In this document: positions 8,542-16,495 of the stretch, piece after piece
Position numbering within the stretch: position 1 is the stretch's first letter
How the letters are laid out: each line of letters begins with the position of its first letter
Assembly (NCBI GenBank): GCA_000158135.1
Contig: DS999533.1
Coordinates: 217,118-281,117 of the forward strand
Origin: Rhodobacteraceae bacterium KLH11
Lineage (GTDB): Bacteria > Pseudomonadota > Alphaproteobacteria > Rhodobacterales > Rhodobacteraceae
Direction of reading: 5' to 3'
DNA: 64,000 nucleotides
Notes under the pieces: generated by a model
Seen by the model: the letters and a program-made list of their open reading frames with translations, nothing else
Told to the model about the DNA's origin: nothing
Database searches by the model: none
Made by a program: the position numbers and the translations under genes

Positions 8542-8599
8542 CCCCAACTGAACTGGTCCACCGTTATGTTTAGGAAACGGAGGACCAATTCAGTGGGGG
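8542..8599. repeat. Imperfect 22-bp inverted repeat at the end of the transposase/resolvase module
   Basis: The arms at 8542-8563 and 8578-8599 are complementary in about 19 of 22 positions (CCCCAACTGAACTGGTCC against CCCCCACTGAATTGGTCC). The inner arm overlaps the 3' end of the transposase gene. Paired binding sites of this kind mark ends of elements with TniA/IS481-like transposases. I did not find a convincing match at the other side near 10.8 kb. Confidence 0.5.
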
Positions 8600-10048
8600 A
8601 AGACCAAAGGCCTGGCTGGTGAACGGCAGCACATCCGCAGCCTTGGCGAGGCTTGAATCCAATCCGGCAAGCGCCGATCTGGGCACCGAGATCTTCTGCG
8701 CAAGATCTCCGATCCTGTCGGCCCGCACTTGAGTCTGGGTCTTCTTCGGCTTCCGGTAGCGATGCAGAGGGATAGGTCCACCTGACGGACGATAGGGGCC
8801 AAAGCGCTTGTCGTTCAGCTCGACGAACAGCTCGTGATCAAACAGGCCCCACCAGAGGGTGACGGTCTCACCTGCGAGGTCAGGATCTACCTCGTAGAAC
8901 GCACCATCAACACGAATGCGGGCATCCCCGGCAACTTTGCGGGTTTCCGGCTCACGGGCGAAGGTGCAGAACCGCTCCCAGGAACACATCTGCCGGATGC
9001 CTGTTGATGGGAGGTTCTTTACCCAGTCCTCAATCCGGCTATGCGGTTCACGGCGATGGGGCTGGGCATTATACTGGCCAATGAAGCGCGCCAACCAGGC
9101 ATTGGCTTCCGCCTCGGTTTCCGGTTTGTGGAAGTGATACAGCGTCTCATGGGCTTCTTTCACGGTGCGGAACGGACGTTCGACTTTGCCCTTTGACCGC
9201 GCAGTGGGTCGGCGACCGTCGCTCCCTGCCGGGTCATGGGTCATCACACGGATGCCCAGCCGTTCCATGACAGTGTGAAAGATTCCGCTTTTTGCGATGG
9301 GCCCATTGTCCAGATAAATCGCTTCCGGAATACCTTGCAGTTGGGTTTCATCTCCTTCTTTCGGTGCCATCGCATTGAACAGGAAGCGTAGCCCGCTTTC
9401 GACATCTTCGCCGTAGACGCAGCGGTATTCTTGGAAGGACGTGCCAGAGCGATCATCAACGACGCTGAACAACATGGGCACAGGAAGACCTTTGCGATTT
9501 GGATCAATCCAAGACGGCTGTTCGATCTGCTTTAGGTCCGATGGGCTGATATCAAACTGCCAAAGGGCATTGGATGTTCGCGCTTCAAACCGAACGGCAG
9601 CCGGTGCCCTGGTCATCCGGGCATGATCGTACCCCCAGAGGCGGAGATACCGATTGACCGTGGCCTTGTTCAGTTGCCCCTTAGCGGCCTGAACCAAACC
9701 TTCAGGGGTTTCAACACCATGATCTTCCAGCAGTTCGATGGCCCGAGCTGTTGATAGGCGACGACCTTTTTTATTCGACGTGCGGATTTTCAATGCGGCG
9801 ATGATTTCGCAATATCGTTCCAGCTCAGTGCGAGGGACCGCGCGCGGCTCTCCCCGGTCCACGCGACGCAAACCCTTGGGCCGCAGCTGCCCTGACAAAG
9901 CGCGATATACAGTGGCGCGAGAAACACCGAAGAGACTGGCCGCGCCCTCAATCAAAACTCTCCGACCCGGATCACGGGATGGAAGGTCATCAAGCCTCCG
10001 GCGCAAATCGAGCAGCGCTTCCGCCGGAATGCCGCCATCCTTGCTCAT
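8570..10048 (-). CDS. DDE integrase-type transposase (rve core)
   Basis: The 492-residue protein has an N-terminal helix-turn-helix region (SLFGVSRATVYRALSG, about 35-55, and a second HTH around 85-135) followed by a retroviral-integrase-like core. The catalytic candidates are NALWQFDISP, AIYLDNGPI and KGKVERPFRTVKE (D, D, E). A C-terminal Mu-type beta-barrel-like domain follows (ARIRVDGAFYEVDPDLAGETV). Its ATG overlaps the stop of the upstream resolvase gene (ATGA), so the two form one operon. This pair is a mobile element. The transposase might once have mobilised nearby repeat-ended modules, but that is inference. Confidence 0.82.
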   Translation of the reverse strand: MSKDGGIPAEALLDLRRRLDDLPSRDPGRRVLIEGAASLFGVSRATVYRALSGQLRPKGLRRVDRGEPRAVPRTELERYCEIIAALKIRTSNKKGRRLSTARAIELLEDHGVETPEGLVQAAKGQLNKATVNRYLRLWGYDHARMTRAPAAVRFEARTSNALWQFDISPSDLKQIEQPSWIDPNRKGLPVPMLFSVVDDRSGTSFQEYRCVYGEDVESGLRFLFNAMAPKEGDETQLQGIPEAIYLDNGPIAKSGIFHTVMERLGIRVMTHDPAGSDGRRPTARSKGKVERPFRTVKEAHETLYHFHKPETEAEANAWLARFIGQYNAQPHRREPHSRIEDWVKNLPSTGIRQMCSWERFCTFAREPETRKVAGDARIRVDGAFYEVDPDLAGETVTLWWGLFDHELFVELNDKRFGPYRPSGGPIPLHRYRKPKKTQTQVRADRIGDLAQKISVPRSALAGLDSSLAKAADVLPFTSQAFGLPPLNWSSVS

Positions 10049-10665
10049 GCTTGATCACCATCCAGCAGTTTCTGACCGGGCGCTTTCGCAGTGCCGTCCC
10101 CATTCACATATTCATAGAGTGTTGTTGTGGTGATCCCGAGCCGCTTTGCCAGATCTGAGGCATTGGTTTCACGATCCGCCATGGCTTTCATGGCCATTCG
10201 CAACATGGTCACATCCATCTTGCGCGGACGCCCGCCTTTCCGCCCCCGCGCACGTGCTGCCGCCAGTCCGGCACGCGTACGTTCAGCGATGAGTTCCCGC
10301 TCGAACTCGGCGAGGCTGGCGAAGATGCCGAAGACGAGACGGCCATTGGCGGTTGCCGTGTCAATCTCGGCCCCTGCGCCAGATAACACACGGAGACCAA
10401 TGCCGCGTTCTCGCAGGTCATCAACCGTTGCCACGAGATGCTTGAGATCGCGCCCGAGGCGATCCAGTTTCCAGATCACCAAAGAATTACCCGGCTGAAG
10501 CGCTTTCATGCAGGCGTCGAGTCCGGGTCGATGATCCTTCCGCCCCGATGCCTTGTCTTCATAGATGCGCTCGGCATCAACACCGGCTTCGGTCAGCGCA
10601 TCGCGTTGCAGATCAAGGAGCTGGCTCCCATCCGCCTTCGATACCCGTGCATAGCCGATGAGCAT
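10045..10665 (-). CDS. Serine recombinase (resolvase/invertase)
   Basis: The 206-residue protein has the resolvase N-terminal domain: MLIGYARVSKADG, the catalytic-Ser region near the start, DRLGRDLKHLV and EFERELIAERTRAGL. A C-terminal helix-turn-helix (ASDLAKRLGITTTTLYEYV) recognises DNA. I used the ATG at 10665. The frame extends further upstream but without similarity. It resolves cointegrates or inverts DNA at res-like sites. An 18-bp palindrome at 10779 may belong to its regulatory or recombination site. Its stop overlaps the transposase start. Confidence 0.9.
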   Translation of the reverse strand: MLIGYARVSKADGSQLLDLQRDALTEAGVDAERIYEDKASGRKDHRPGLDACMKALQPGNSLVIWKLDRLGRDLKHLVATVDDLRERGIGLRVLSGAGAEIDTATANGRLVFGIFASLAEFERELIAERTRAGLAAARARGRKGGRPRKMDVTMLRMAMKAMADRETNASDLAKRLGITTTTLYEYVNGDGTAKAPGQKLLDGDQA

Positions 10666-10778
10666 GACAACTCGCCCCGCCAGAATAAACAGGATGCACC
10701 ATGCAACCTCACTATGATTTCCGCAACGGTTTTTCTGGTATCGTTCACGGCACCGTGTGACCGCTGCCGAGACCATAA

Positions 10779-10796
10779 GGAAAACGCTCGTTTTCC
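10779..10796. repeat. 18-bp perfect palindrome upstream of the resolvase
   Basis: GGAAAACGCTCGTTTTCC has 8-bp arms and lies about 115 bp upstream of the serine recombinase start. This is a common place for res subsites or autoregulation. Function is inferred from position only. Confidence 0.5.
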
Positions 10797-10998
10797 GTGT
10801 GCCGGATACCTCTAGCAACGCTTCGCACAGCTAATGCAGTTACATAGAAACGGCTGTCGCGCTTCTATATCTAGGAAGAGACGTGCCCTTAGGCTGTGAA
10901 TCAACTACGCGTTGACCATCTCAAGATTGAGGGTACTGTGCACAGGAGCGGCGTTCCCATGCTTGGGAAGTATCGAAGCTGTAAACAAGAGGGTCCGA

Positions 10999-11211
10999 AT
11001 GAAGATTTGGGAGTTTGCGACGGCGTCCGTTGCTCGAACGATTATTTCAATTTTGGTGCTTCTTGGCGTTTGGATTGTTCTCCTAAACGCGTTGATTGCA
11101 CTTCAAGTTCCCGAGGGTGTCAGGCTGATGGCTTGGTTTGTGGTGTTGTTGGTCGCCGTACTCTTAGTTCGAAAAATTATTGTCAAACTTGAAAAAGGTG
11201 AGGGTTCGTAA
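10999..11211 (+). CDS. Small two-helix membrane protein of module 1 (candidate immunity protein)
   Basis: The 70-residue product starts MKIWEFATASVARTI after an AAGAGGG ribosome site. It has two hydrophobic helices (IISILVLLGVWIVLLNALIAL and MAWFVVLLVAVLLVRKIIV) and a short basic tail. Its TAA stop overlaps the ATG of the next gene (TAATG), so the two are translationally coupled. Modules 2 and 3 also carry a small secreted or membrane protein directly before a Hint protein, but the sequences are unrelated, as expected for effector-specific partners. No family is recognised. Confidence 0.65.
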   Translation: MKIWEFATASVARTIISILVLLGVWIVLLNALIALQVPEGVRLMAWFVVLLVAVLLVRKIIVKLEKGEGS

Positions 11212-12812
11212 TGGGCTTTTTGGTTTCAGGACCAGGAATTGATTTCTATAGAGGCGAACAAACTAGCGGCCCATGGGAAGTCAGATCACATGTGCAATAC
11301 AACGTTCCCGAGTTTGTACTAGGAGCTTCTACGCTCGGTTCTGGCTCTCTAGACGTAAGCAAACTGGATTTAGATCTAGGTGGATCATATAAATGGGGTA
11401 ATGGCCCTACTTCATTTCAGATTAAGGGCTCCTACAATCCATCCACCAAGGCCACAAAGTTTGAAATCGGGGGCGCGCAATTTGGCATAGGTGGCGATAT
11501 CTCTCTCGAATGGGATCCCGAGAACGGAGGTTGGGTTCCTGACGTTTCTGGATTTGCTGGAGCGAAGGTAGTTATTGGCAGCCAAAAAGAGGTCTTGGGT
11601 GTAACATGGGGCGGTGTTGGCACACTGCAATACGGGGTCTTTCTTGGAAAAGACGGCTCGCTTGATCTGGGATTGCAGTCGTCAATCACACAAGGTTTGA
11701 TCATAGGAAGCCTGGGTGCCGGAGCGTTTGGTGGTCTCGAAGTAATTTCAGAAGACGCTATCACGCCAGAGCAGATAAAAGCGATACTTGACGCAATCGA
11801 TCCAAGACTCTGGGATGTCTACAAGAAGCATGATGCACTGGCCATTATGGATATGTTTGGCATCAGCACTGGCACTGAGTTACTCGATAGCTGGGGCCAA
11901 GTTGACCACTGTTTTCTAAAAGACACCCCAATTTCCATGTGGCCAACCGATTCATCGGTGATGCCGCTCAGGGATGGCACGTATAATGAAAGTATCGTGC
12001 TTTCGAAGGTATGGGAAAAACCAATTAGCGAGATCAAACCGGGTGATCTCGTTGTGTCATACGACAAAGAAGGCAGAATTTATCCAGGCCCTGTTTCGCG
12101 AACAATGCGGAACCGGGTCAAACACGTTCTCGATTTCTGGGGCACGGGCGTCACGCCCGGTCACGCTTACTTCTGCGCTGATGGCAAGTTCAAAGGCCAG
12201 CATGTGCCTTTGCTGGATATTCTCCGCACCGATGGCACGATCATGAAAAGCGACGGCACTCAGATCCGCGCCGCAACCGGTTGTGAGGTTGGCTCGATCC
12301 ACGACCGGCTCGTTCACGCCGTGGCGGGCGACAAACAACCCGACGGGCAGATTGCCATCCGGGAGCAAGGACAAGTCCGATTGGGAACGCGCGTCATTCT
12401 TGAGAACGATGAGCAGCATTGCGTTCTGGATATTCTCAACGCAAACGGCGCTCAGATTACGGAAGACGGCTATATCCGCTCCGGAGCCGGAGGTGCCAAG
12501 GTGCCGTTGAGCTGGACCTTCTCCGAACAGCTTCCAAAGCCCGAGGACTATATCCTGAGACGCTCGAAGGTAACGCTTGAAGAGATTTACGCTGCGGGCG
12601 AATGGGAGCAGATTGGCCCGAGATTGCCTGCCCCAGATGGCTCGAAGGCTTCTCCGCAACTTCGCAAAGCCACGCCGGTCGGCAACCAAAAGCCATTGGC
12701 TACGGCAGACGGGATGCGTCAGCCAACTCGCGCACTCAACCGCAAGCAGCGTAAGGCAATGGAAGCCAAGCAACGCAAGGCTGCCAAAACCGGAAAGCGA
12801 CTGGTGAGTTGA
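11211..12812 (+). CDS. Module 1 protein: variable N-terminal domain fused to N-terminal Hint (intein-like) half
   Basis: The first 233 residues are glycine-rich and beta-like with no recognised family. Cys234 (CFLKDTPI) starts a Hint domain with KPISEIKPGDLVVSYD and the conserved block TPGHAYFCADG, followed by a long insert-like region and a Lys/Arg-rich tail. Hint domains cleave or splice proteins through the first Cys and a C-terminal HN. This protein lacks the C-terminal HTY...VHN block, which occurs only in the giant protein at 23105. From about 12119 to the stop the DNA is nearly identical to module 2 (17257-17950). It is probably an effector with a split Hint partner, though the target is unknown. 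Confidence 0.75.
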   Translation: MGFLVSGPGIDFYRGEQTSGPWEVRSHVQYNVPEFVLGASTLGSGSLDVSKLDLDLGGSYKWGNGPTSFQIKGSYNPSTKATKFEIGGAQFGIGGDISLEWDPENGGWVPDVSGFAGAKVVIGSQKEVLGVTWGGVGTLQYGVFLGKDGSLDLGLQSSITQGLIIGSLGAGAFGGLEVISEDAITPEQIKAILDAIDPRLWDVYKKHDALAIMDMFGISTGTELLDSWGQVDHCFLKDTPISMWPTDSSVMPLRDGTYNESIVLSKVWEKPISEIKPGDLVVSYDKEGRIYPGPVSRTMRNRVKHVLDFWGTGVTPGHAYFCADGKFKGQHVPLLDILRTDGTIMKSDGTQIRAATGCEVGSIHDRLVHAVAGDKQPDGQIAIREQGQVRLGTRVILENDEQHCVLDILNANGAQITEDGYIRSGAGGAKVPLSWTFSEQLPKPEDYILRRSKVTLEEIYAAGEWEQIGPRLPAPDGSKASPQLRKATPVGNQKPLATADGMRQPTRALNRKQRKAMEAKQRKAAKTGKRLVS

Positions 12813-12815
12813 TTC

Positions 12816-13031
12816 ATGAGCGAGAGCGACGGCATCAAATCTGGCGAGATAGTTGACGCCTTTGAAGTGGTCCACTTCCCCAAGGGAGATGGGTTTCAAT
12901 GGGCAAAGCGGCCGACGCACTATCCAGAGAAACGGCCGCTCACACTCTACGGTATTGAGGTGGTCGATGAAAATGGCGATCCCGCCCCGTTCATTGCGCA
13001 TCCGATACCGTTCAAGAACACCCTGAACTGA
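12816..13031 (+). CDS. Short downstream protein resembling the start of the Hint C-half, truncated
   Basis: This 71-residue frame (MSESDGIKSGEIVDAFEVV) follows the previous stop by three bases and in the same phase. The stretch SGEIVDAFEVVHFP matches EGGLVDAFECVAFP in the N-terminal 45 residues of the giant carrier at 23105. The similarity to the module 2 counterpart stops sharply after VVDENGD, before the HTYIADG and VHN blocks would appear. It looks like a truncated relic of a C-half gene, or a stand-alone small partner. Confidence 0.5.
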   Translation: MSESDGIKSGEIVDAFEVVHFPKGDGFQWAKRPTHYPEKRPLTLYGIEVVDENGDPAPFIAHPIPFKNTLN

Positions 13032-13201
13032 CTCACGACTCCCTTGAGTGCCAGTAGAGACGGTTGCAATCGGCGATCACCAGGCGTGGAACCACGATGG
13101 CGCAAGTGCAACGATGCGCTTGCCTCTTGCCAGCGTCGTTAACCGGGCTGGAGCGAAAGCCATCCCGCCCTGAGCCCCGCTAGATACCGGTGCAAGCACG
13201 T

Positions 13202-13365
13202 TCTCACTTAACCGATCCCAGTCTCAGCAATGTGAGCCCGTCTCAATTATTTTGAGCCCATTCTCAAATAAAGTGATCCCAAATCAGTTTATAGTCTCAA
13301 ATAATCTGAGCCAGAAACGGCGATAATCTCGCGCCCAACGGATTATAATCTCAAGCCACTACATA
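13202..13365. repeat. Array of about 18-bp repeats (TCTCA-N8-TGAGCC type)
   Basis: Units starting TCTCA occur at 13202, 13222, 13241, 13262 and 13295, with degenerate ones at 13327 and 13349. The best read TCTCAATTATTTTGAGCC and TCTCAAATAATCTGAGCC. Spacing is mostly 19-21 bp. The layout parallels the array at the right end of module 2 (18265-18350) and probably marks the right end of module 1. The matching left end is not certain; one TCTCAAGATTGAGGG stands at 10919. Between 13032 and 13202 nothing else is recognised. Confidence 0.6.
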
Positions 13366-13411
13366 TACGCGTACGCCCAAGACTTCGCAGCGCCAAAGGT
13401 TCTCTTTCACA

Positions 13412-13759
13412 GTTGGTTTAGGCGTTGCGCTGGCACATGTTATGCTGGATCTCGAAATCTTGCGAGAGGGGACTGAGAGTTTTGAGCTTGGATTCAAAAG
13501 TCACCCACTTCTTGAAACACTTGAAATAGACATTTCAGAGGTCAAAATAAAAAGACGCCAAACCTGCCTTAAATGCATCGATTGGAGCGAGCGTGTCCCG
13601 CATGTAGCCGGGCCTTTTGGTGCAGCATTGGCCAAATCTCTGGAGAACATCTCAGCGATTGAGCGTTCGCCGGATGACCGTTCCGTCAGTGTCACACCAT
13701 TTGGTTATGAGTTCTTAGAAAAGCACCTTGGTATCACCAAAGGGCGAATTATTTCGTAA
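13412..13759 (+). pseudogene. ArsR-type regulator, C-terminal remnant
   Basis: The frame reads VGLGVALAHVMLDLEIL, then CLKCIDWSERVPHVAGPFG, then a run ending VSVTPFGYEFLEKHLGI. This matches the C-terminal effector region of a subfamily of ArsR regulators (typically RLGVALxxxLL...CLDWSERRPHLAGALGAAL...VTPAG). The DNA-binding N-terminal half is absent and the frame upstream runs into the repeat array, so the gene appears cut, possibly by the module 1 insertion. The ATG at 13442 is internal. Confidence 0.6.
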
Positions 13760-13806
13760 TTTAACGGATCCTATTCAATAGAAATATCATAAAGAAAACG
13801 GCCGTT

Positions 13807-13881
13807 ATGCCCCAAGCGGACGACTCTTGGAACGATGCGCACGAATTAGCACGCATTGCGGTTCTTAAACGAATTGAATAA
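13807..13881 (+). pseudogene. 3' end of a HEPN gene, duplicate of 19429-19503
   Basis: The last 20-odd codons (ADDSWNDAHELARIAVLKRIE) are almost identical to the end of the HEPN protein whose larger copy ends at 19503. The downstream DNA also matches for about 65 bp. It is a leftover of a segmental duplication. Confidence 0.7.
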
Positions 13882-14006
13882 CTGCTGAAGCGGCCCGTTC
13901 CTTTGCATTCGGGGATACATAGCCGATATTGCCGCCTACGCGCGGTTTTGAGTGAACAAAGCAGAAATCAACTCGCGTGATCTTAGCAAAGCCTCTGAGA
14001 TCGAGC

Positions 14007-14684
14007 TTATGTCACGAAAGAGCCGTCCCATATGGAACGGCCCTTTGTTATTCTGATTGTGGCTGGCAACCGGCCCATTTTGGTGGTCTCGCGCAGCGCC
14101 AATTGAGCAATGCTGGTGGAAACATAGTCCTCTGACAACGCCTCAATCCGGGTCACAGTTTCAGTTGCGTAGTCTGGAATGATCAAAAGCGCGGCAAGGA
14201 TGTCATCACTCTGACCAGCTTCTACGGCAGCAGCGATATCGAAGATGTCGCGGGGTTGTACGCGCGAACCGCGATAACGCACTTTCTTGGCAATGATCTC
14301 TGAGACAGTTTCCAGAGCGACCGAGCGACCTCCGATCTTCTGGTCCGTTGTCGGCGCATCGGTGATGAGCTCGGCCACGATAAAGTCGATTTCTCCGATG
14401 CCATCAAAGGCTATTTTCAGATGGCCGGATCCATCTCCGTTGTAGGTTGCCTCTCCAAGGGCAAACTGCATCTCTGCGACCGCGGCCTCCACATAGGGAA
14501 GCAGCTGCGGGTCATCGAGGAAAAGATCGACATCATGGCTTTCACGGTGATCAATCTGGATCATCATTGCCGTGCCGCCCCCAAAAGACCAGTTGTCGAT
14601 GATTTGGTAATCCTTGTTCACACGATCAAGGATGCGGAAAGCTTCTTGGATAAGGTCGCGCCATCGAGACGCGGCTGGTGCCAC
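14007..14684 (-). CDS. AbiEii/MenT-like nucleotidyltransferase toxin
   Basis: The 225-residue protein carries the nucleotidyltransferase signature FGGGTAMM followed by HRESHDVDLFLDD, as in the AbiEii/AbiGii toxin family (DUF1814), whose members modify tRNA or other RNA with nucleotides and act in toxin-antitoxin or phage-defence systems. It begins with GTG at 14684, two bases after the stop of a small upstream gene, forming a two-gene operon. The pair stands inside a region duplicated elsewhere without it, so it probably arrived later. Confidence 0.75.
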   Translation of the reverse strand: MAPAASRWRDLIQEAFRILDRVNKDYQIIDNWSFGGGTAMMIQIDHRESHDVDLFLDDPQLLPYVEAAVAEMQFALGEATYNGDGSGHLKIAFDGIGEIDFIVAELITDAPTTDQKIGGRSVALETVSEIIAKKVRYRGSRVQPRDIFDIAAAVEAGQSDDILAALLIIPDYATETVTRIEALSEDYVSTSIAQLALRETTKMGRLPATIRITKGRSIWDGSFVT

Positions 14685-14686
14685 CT

Positions 14687-14944
14687 TTAGGCAGCCAGTA
14701 CGACGGGCTGGCCAGACCAGTTCGCAAATTCGATAGCTGTCGCTTTCAGTTCAGCTTTGGAAATTCCGTGCGCCTCAGCGAAAACGATCTGTGCGTCAAC
14801 GGGGGTTTCGGTGAAGAAAGACCCAACTTGCGCAAGCTTGATGTCGTGCTTGGAAATAGCCAGTGCGAGTTCACCCGCATCCAGAATGGTCTGGTACGGA
14901 GCGTTCACCGTGGTCAGTATCGCTGTTTGCATCGCTTTGGTCAT
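14687..14944 (-). CDS. Small protein upstream of the nucleotidyltransferase, candidate antitoxin
   Basis: The 85-residue protein (MTKAMQTAILTTVNAPYQTILDAGELA) is the first gene of the operon with the AbiEii-like toxin. It has no recognised DNA-binding motif and is not the classical AbiEi antitoxin. Its size, position and tight spacing point to the cognate antitoxin or regulator. Confidence 0.55.
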   Translation of the reverse strand: MTKAMQTAILTTVNAPYQTILDAGELALAISKHDIKLAQVGSFFTETPVDAQIVFAEAHGISKAELKATAIEFANWSGQPVVLAA

Positions 14945-15334
14945 AGCCGGGTAAATATACGAAACTGGGGGGTAATTTCAAGTTCGCCATTCGAGCAAAG
15001 GTCATTGTCTATGGCAGACTTGGCCAAGTTGCACCAATCTTCCCAAGCACTTCATGGATTCACATTAAATCAAGTACGCAGCTGATCGGTGTGCGATAGG
15101 CCACTGGCATATTTTCATTGGTCAATGTGAATTCGACGCTGCCCTGGCGTGCGGTAAGCCAGCAAGAACTTTGTTACTGGTCACACTATGATGGTTGGAT
15201 CAGGTTCATGTGAACCTCAACAGTCGGAAGGGTAGGGGACAAACGTTTGTGTTATAGATGGGGTATCTATTATGGGTTACGGGTTCTAAAATTCGAAATT
15301 ATCCTAAATTTTACAATACCTTGCAAAACATCCG
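14945..15334. other. Non-coding stretch, duplicated near 19.6-19.8 kb
   Basis: No gene is recognised. The part around 15170-15225 matches 19680-19715 (CAGGTTCRTGTGA and flanking bases), and both lie ahead of a RepA-type initiator fragment. It is therefore probably an old replicon upstream region. It becomes strongly A+T-rich toward 15330. Confidence 0.5.
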
Positions 15335-15568
15335 GTGTGTGATAAGCCAGTGAAGCGGTTACCGAATCCGCTGCTGCCGGATCGGTTTCAACAGCCGGAC
15401 CTATTCATTTGTGATATTTTCGATGCGGTGCCGAAGAGTGACATGGCCAGCATAGAACATCCTGCTTTCTCGATCTCTAAGAAGCCGGACCATCAGACGC
15501 GGCGCTACGAAAATGGAGAAAACTACATCGAGATTTCACCGTCAGCTATGGTGCGAGTTGATGAATAA
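15335..15568 (+). pseudogene. Plasmid initiator RepA, N-terminal fragment A
   Basis: The frame reads LLPDRFQQPDLFICDIFDA, then MASIEHPAFSISKKPD and NYIEISPS. This is the conserved beginning of RepA-type plasmid replication initiators of Rhodobacterales. After about 70 residues it diverges and stops, so over 80 percent of the gene is missing. A second fragment lies at 19894. These are fossils of another replicon. Confidence 0.65.
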
Positions 15569-15604
15569 CGAACCGCAACGAATAGTTGCACACGGAAAAA
15601 GACC

Positions 15605-15651
15605 ATGAGGTTCACTCCTACAATCGAAACCGACCGCCTGATACTCAGGTT
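15605..15651 (+). pseudogene. GNAT acetyltransferase, 5' fragment (interrupted by module 2)
   Basis: The start MRFTPTIETDRLILR is a typical GNAT beginning. It ends in ACTCAGGTT, which recurs at 18356. Joining at that repeat continues in frame as LPKLEDWPNFETLM. See the 3' fragment at 18357. Confidence 0.85.
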
Positions 15652-15657
15652 ATACAC

Positions 15658-15720
15658 GGTCAAGAGATTGGACACCGCTGGTCATCAACGCTGGACATAC
15701 TTGATCGTTGAGATTGGGTA
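15658..15720. repeat. Left-end repeat array of module 2
   Basis: Three units occur: GGTCAAGAGATTGGACA at 15658-15674, GTCATCAACGCTGGACA at 15681-15697 and a weaker CGTTGAGATTGGGTA at 15706-15720. The first matches the complement of a right-end unit in 15 of 16 positions. Confidence 0.65.
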
Positions 15721-15741
15721 TTTTGGTAATGCAACCACAAA

Positions 15742-15859
15742 GCCTCTGACACGTTCTGCTTCTGTTGGCGAGCGAGCATCTTGGCGCACGCGCGCTCCCA
15801 AAAAGCTGGCGTGTGCCAAGATGCTTTGGTCCGATAGGACCAATCGGGGCATCAGAGGC
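15742..15859. repeat. Nested hairpin structure near the left end of module 2
   Basis: A 17-bp stem (AGCATCTTGGCGCACGC at 15775-15791 with 15809-15825, one mismatch) is followed directly by a 7-bp stem with GATA loop (TTGGTCC/GGACCAA, 15826-15843). Both lie inside an outer GCCTCTGA/TCAGAGGC pair (15742-15749, 15852-15859). It may insulate the cassette from outside transcription or be a folded recombination site. Confidence 0.6.
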
Positions 15860-16039
15860 GTTTGAGGTATGAACAACCGACTGAATGTGGACTCGATATC
15901 TGCGTAACACGAACGCAGCCGGCAACCACCACGATAGACCCAGCGTGGCCTGAGGTGTTCACCTGTAGATTGAACGTGACAAAAGGGACGCTTACGGATT
16001 ATCCTTCTAAGGTCGAATGTTTCATGCGTTGAGAACACT

Positions 16040-16483
16040 ATGATGTTTCGTAAGGGTTGCCCGAAGAGCAGATTTAAGGTTCCGCTTACCGTACTTGTTT
16101 TGAGATTTGGATTTTGGATAACCCTTGCCGGATTAGCGCAAGCAGAGACGAAAATAACAAATCCAAGTGATTTGAGGCCTCGCCATATCCTTGAGAAATT
16201 CTCGGTCGTCGCTCCTGATTATCTTGTTAAGTTGATCAAAGAAAATGACTTTAACTACAATGTCGGGACTATTGGCGACCAACAGATTGCAATTTTCTCG
16301 GAAAGACAGCCGTGTCCTTCGTATGGTTGTTCTGTTGTATTACTTAAGGCGACAGATGATAGATTATTCGACCCAATTATCTTTTTTTCTCATGAGGCAA
16401 GAGTTCCTTTCTCCTACACACTTGAGAAGGACATCGACGGCGTCGTATTTTGTTTAACTGGCCAAATGGCTTACGCTTGCTAA
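16040..16483 (+). CDS. Secreted/periplasmic protein of module 2 (candidate immunity protein)
   Basis: The 147-residue protein has an N-terminal basic stretch, a hydrophobic core (VPLTVLVLRFGFWITLAGL) and a signal-peptidase-like site AQA-ET. The mature domain of about 110 residues has cysteine pairs (CPSYGC, VVFC, AYAC) compatible with disulfides in the periplasm. No family is recognised. It ends 12 bases before the zincin-HintN gene, which has its own AAGGAG site, so both share an operon. A periplasmic inhibitor of the neighbouring protease would fit, but this is inference. Confidence 0.6.
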   Translation: MMFRKGCPKSRFKVPLTVLVLRFGFWITLAGLAQAETKITNPSDLRPRHILEKFSVVAPDYLVKLIKENDFNYNVGTIGDQQIAIFSERQPCPSYGCSVVLLKATDDRLFDPIIFFSHEARVPFSYTLEKDIDGVVFCLTGQMAYAC

Positions 16484-16495
16484 GGAGCGGCTAAC

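Noticed and set aside
12810..12818. Programmed TGA readthrough joining the HintN protein and the short downstream frame (also at 17948)
   Set aside because: The phase match is striking and occurs twice, but the two copies are recent duplicates and the downstream frame lacks the HintC motifs, so readthrough would not complete the domain.
15742..15859. Integron attC site
   Set aside because: The hairpin lacks GTTRRRY and RYYYAAC cores and no integron integrase or cassette array is present.
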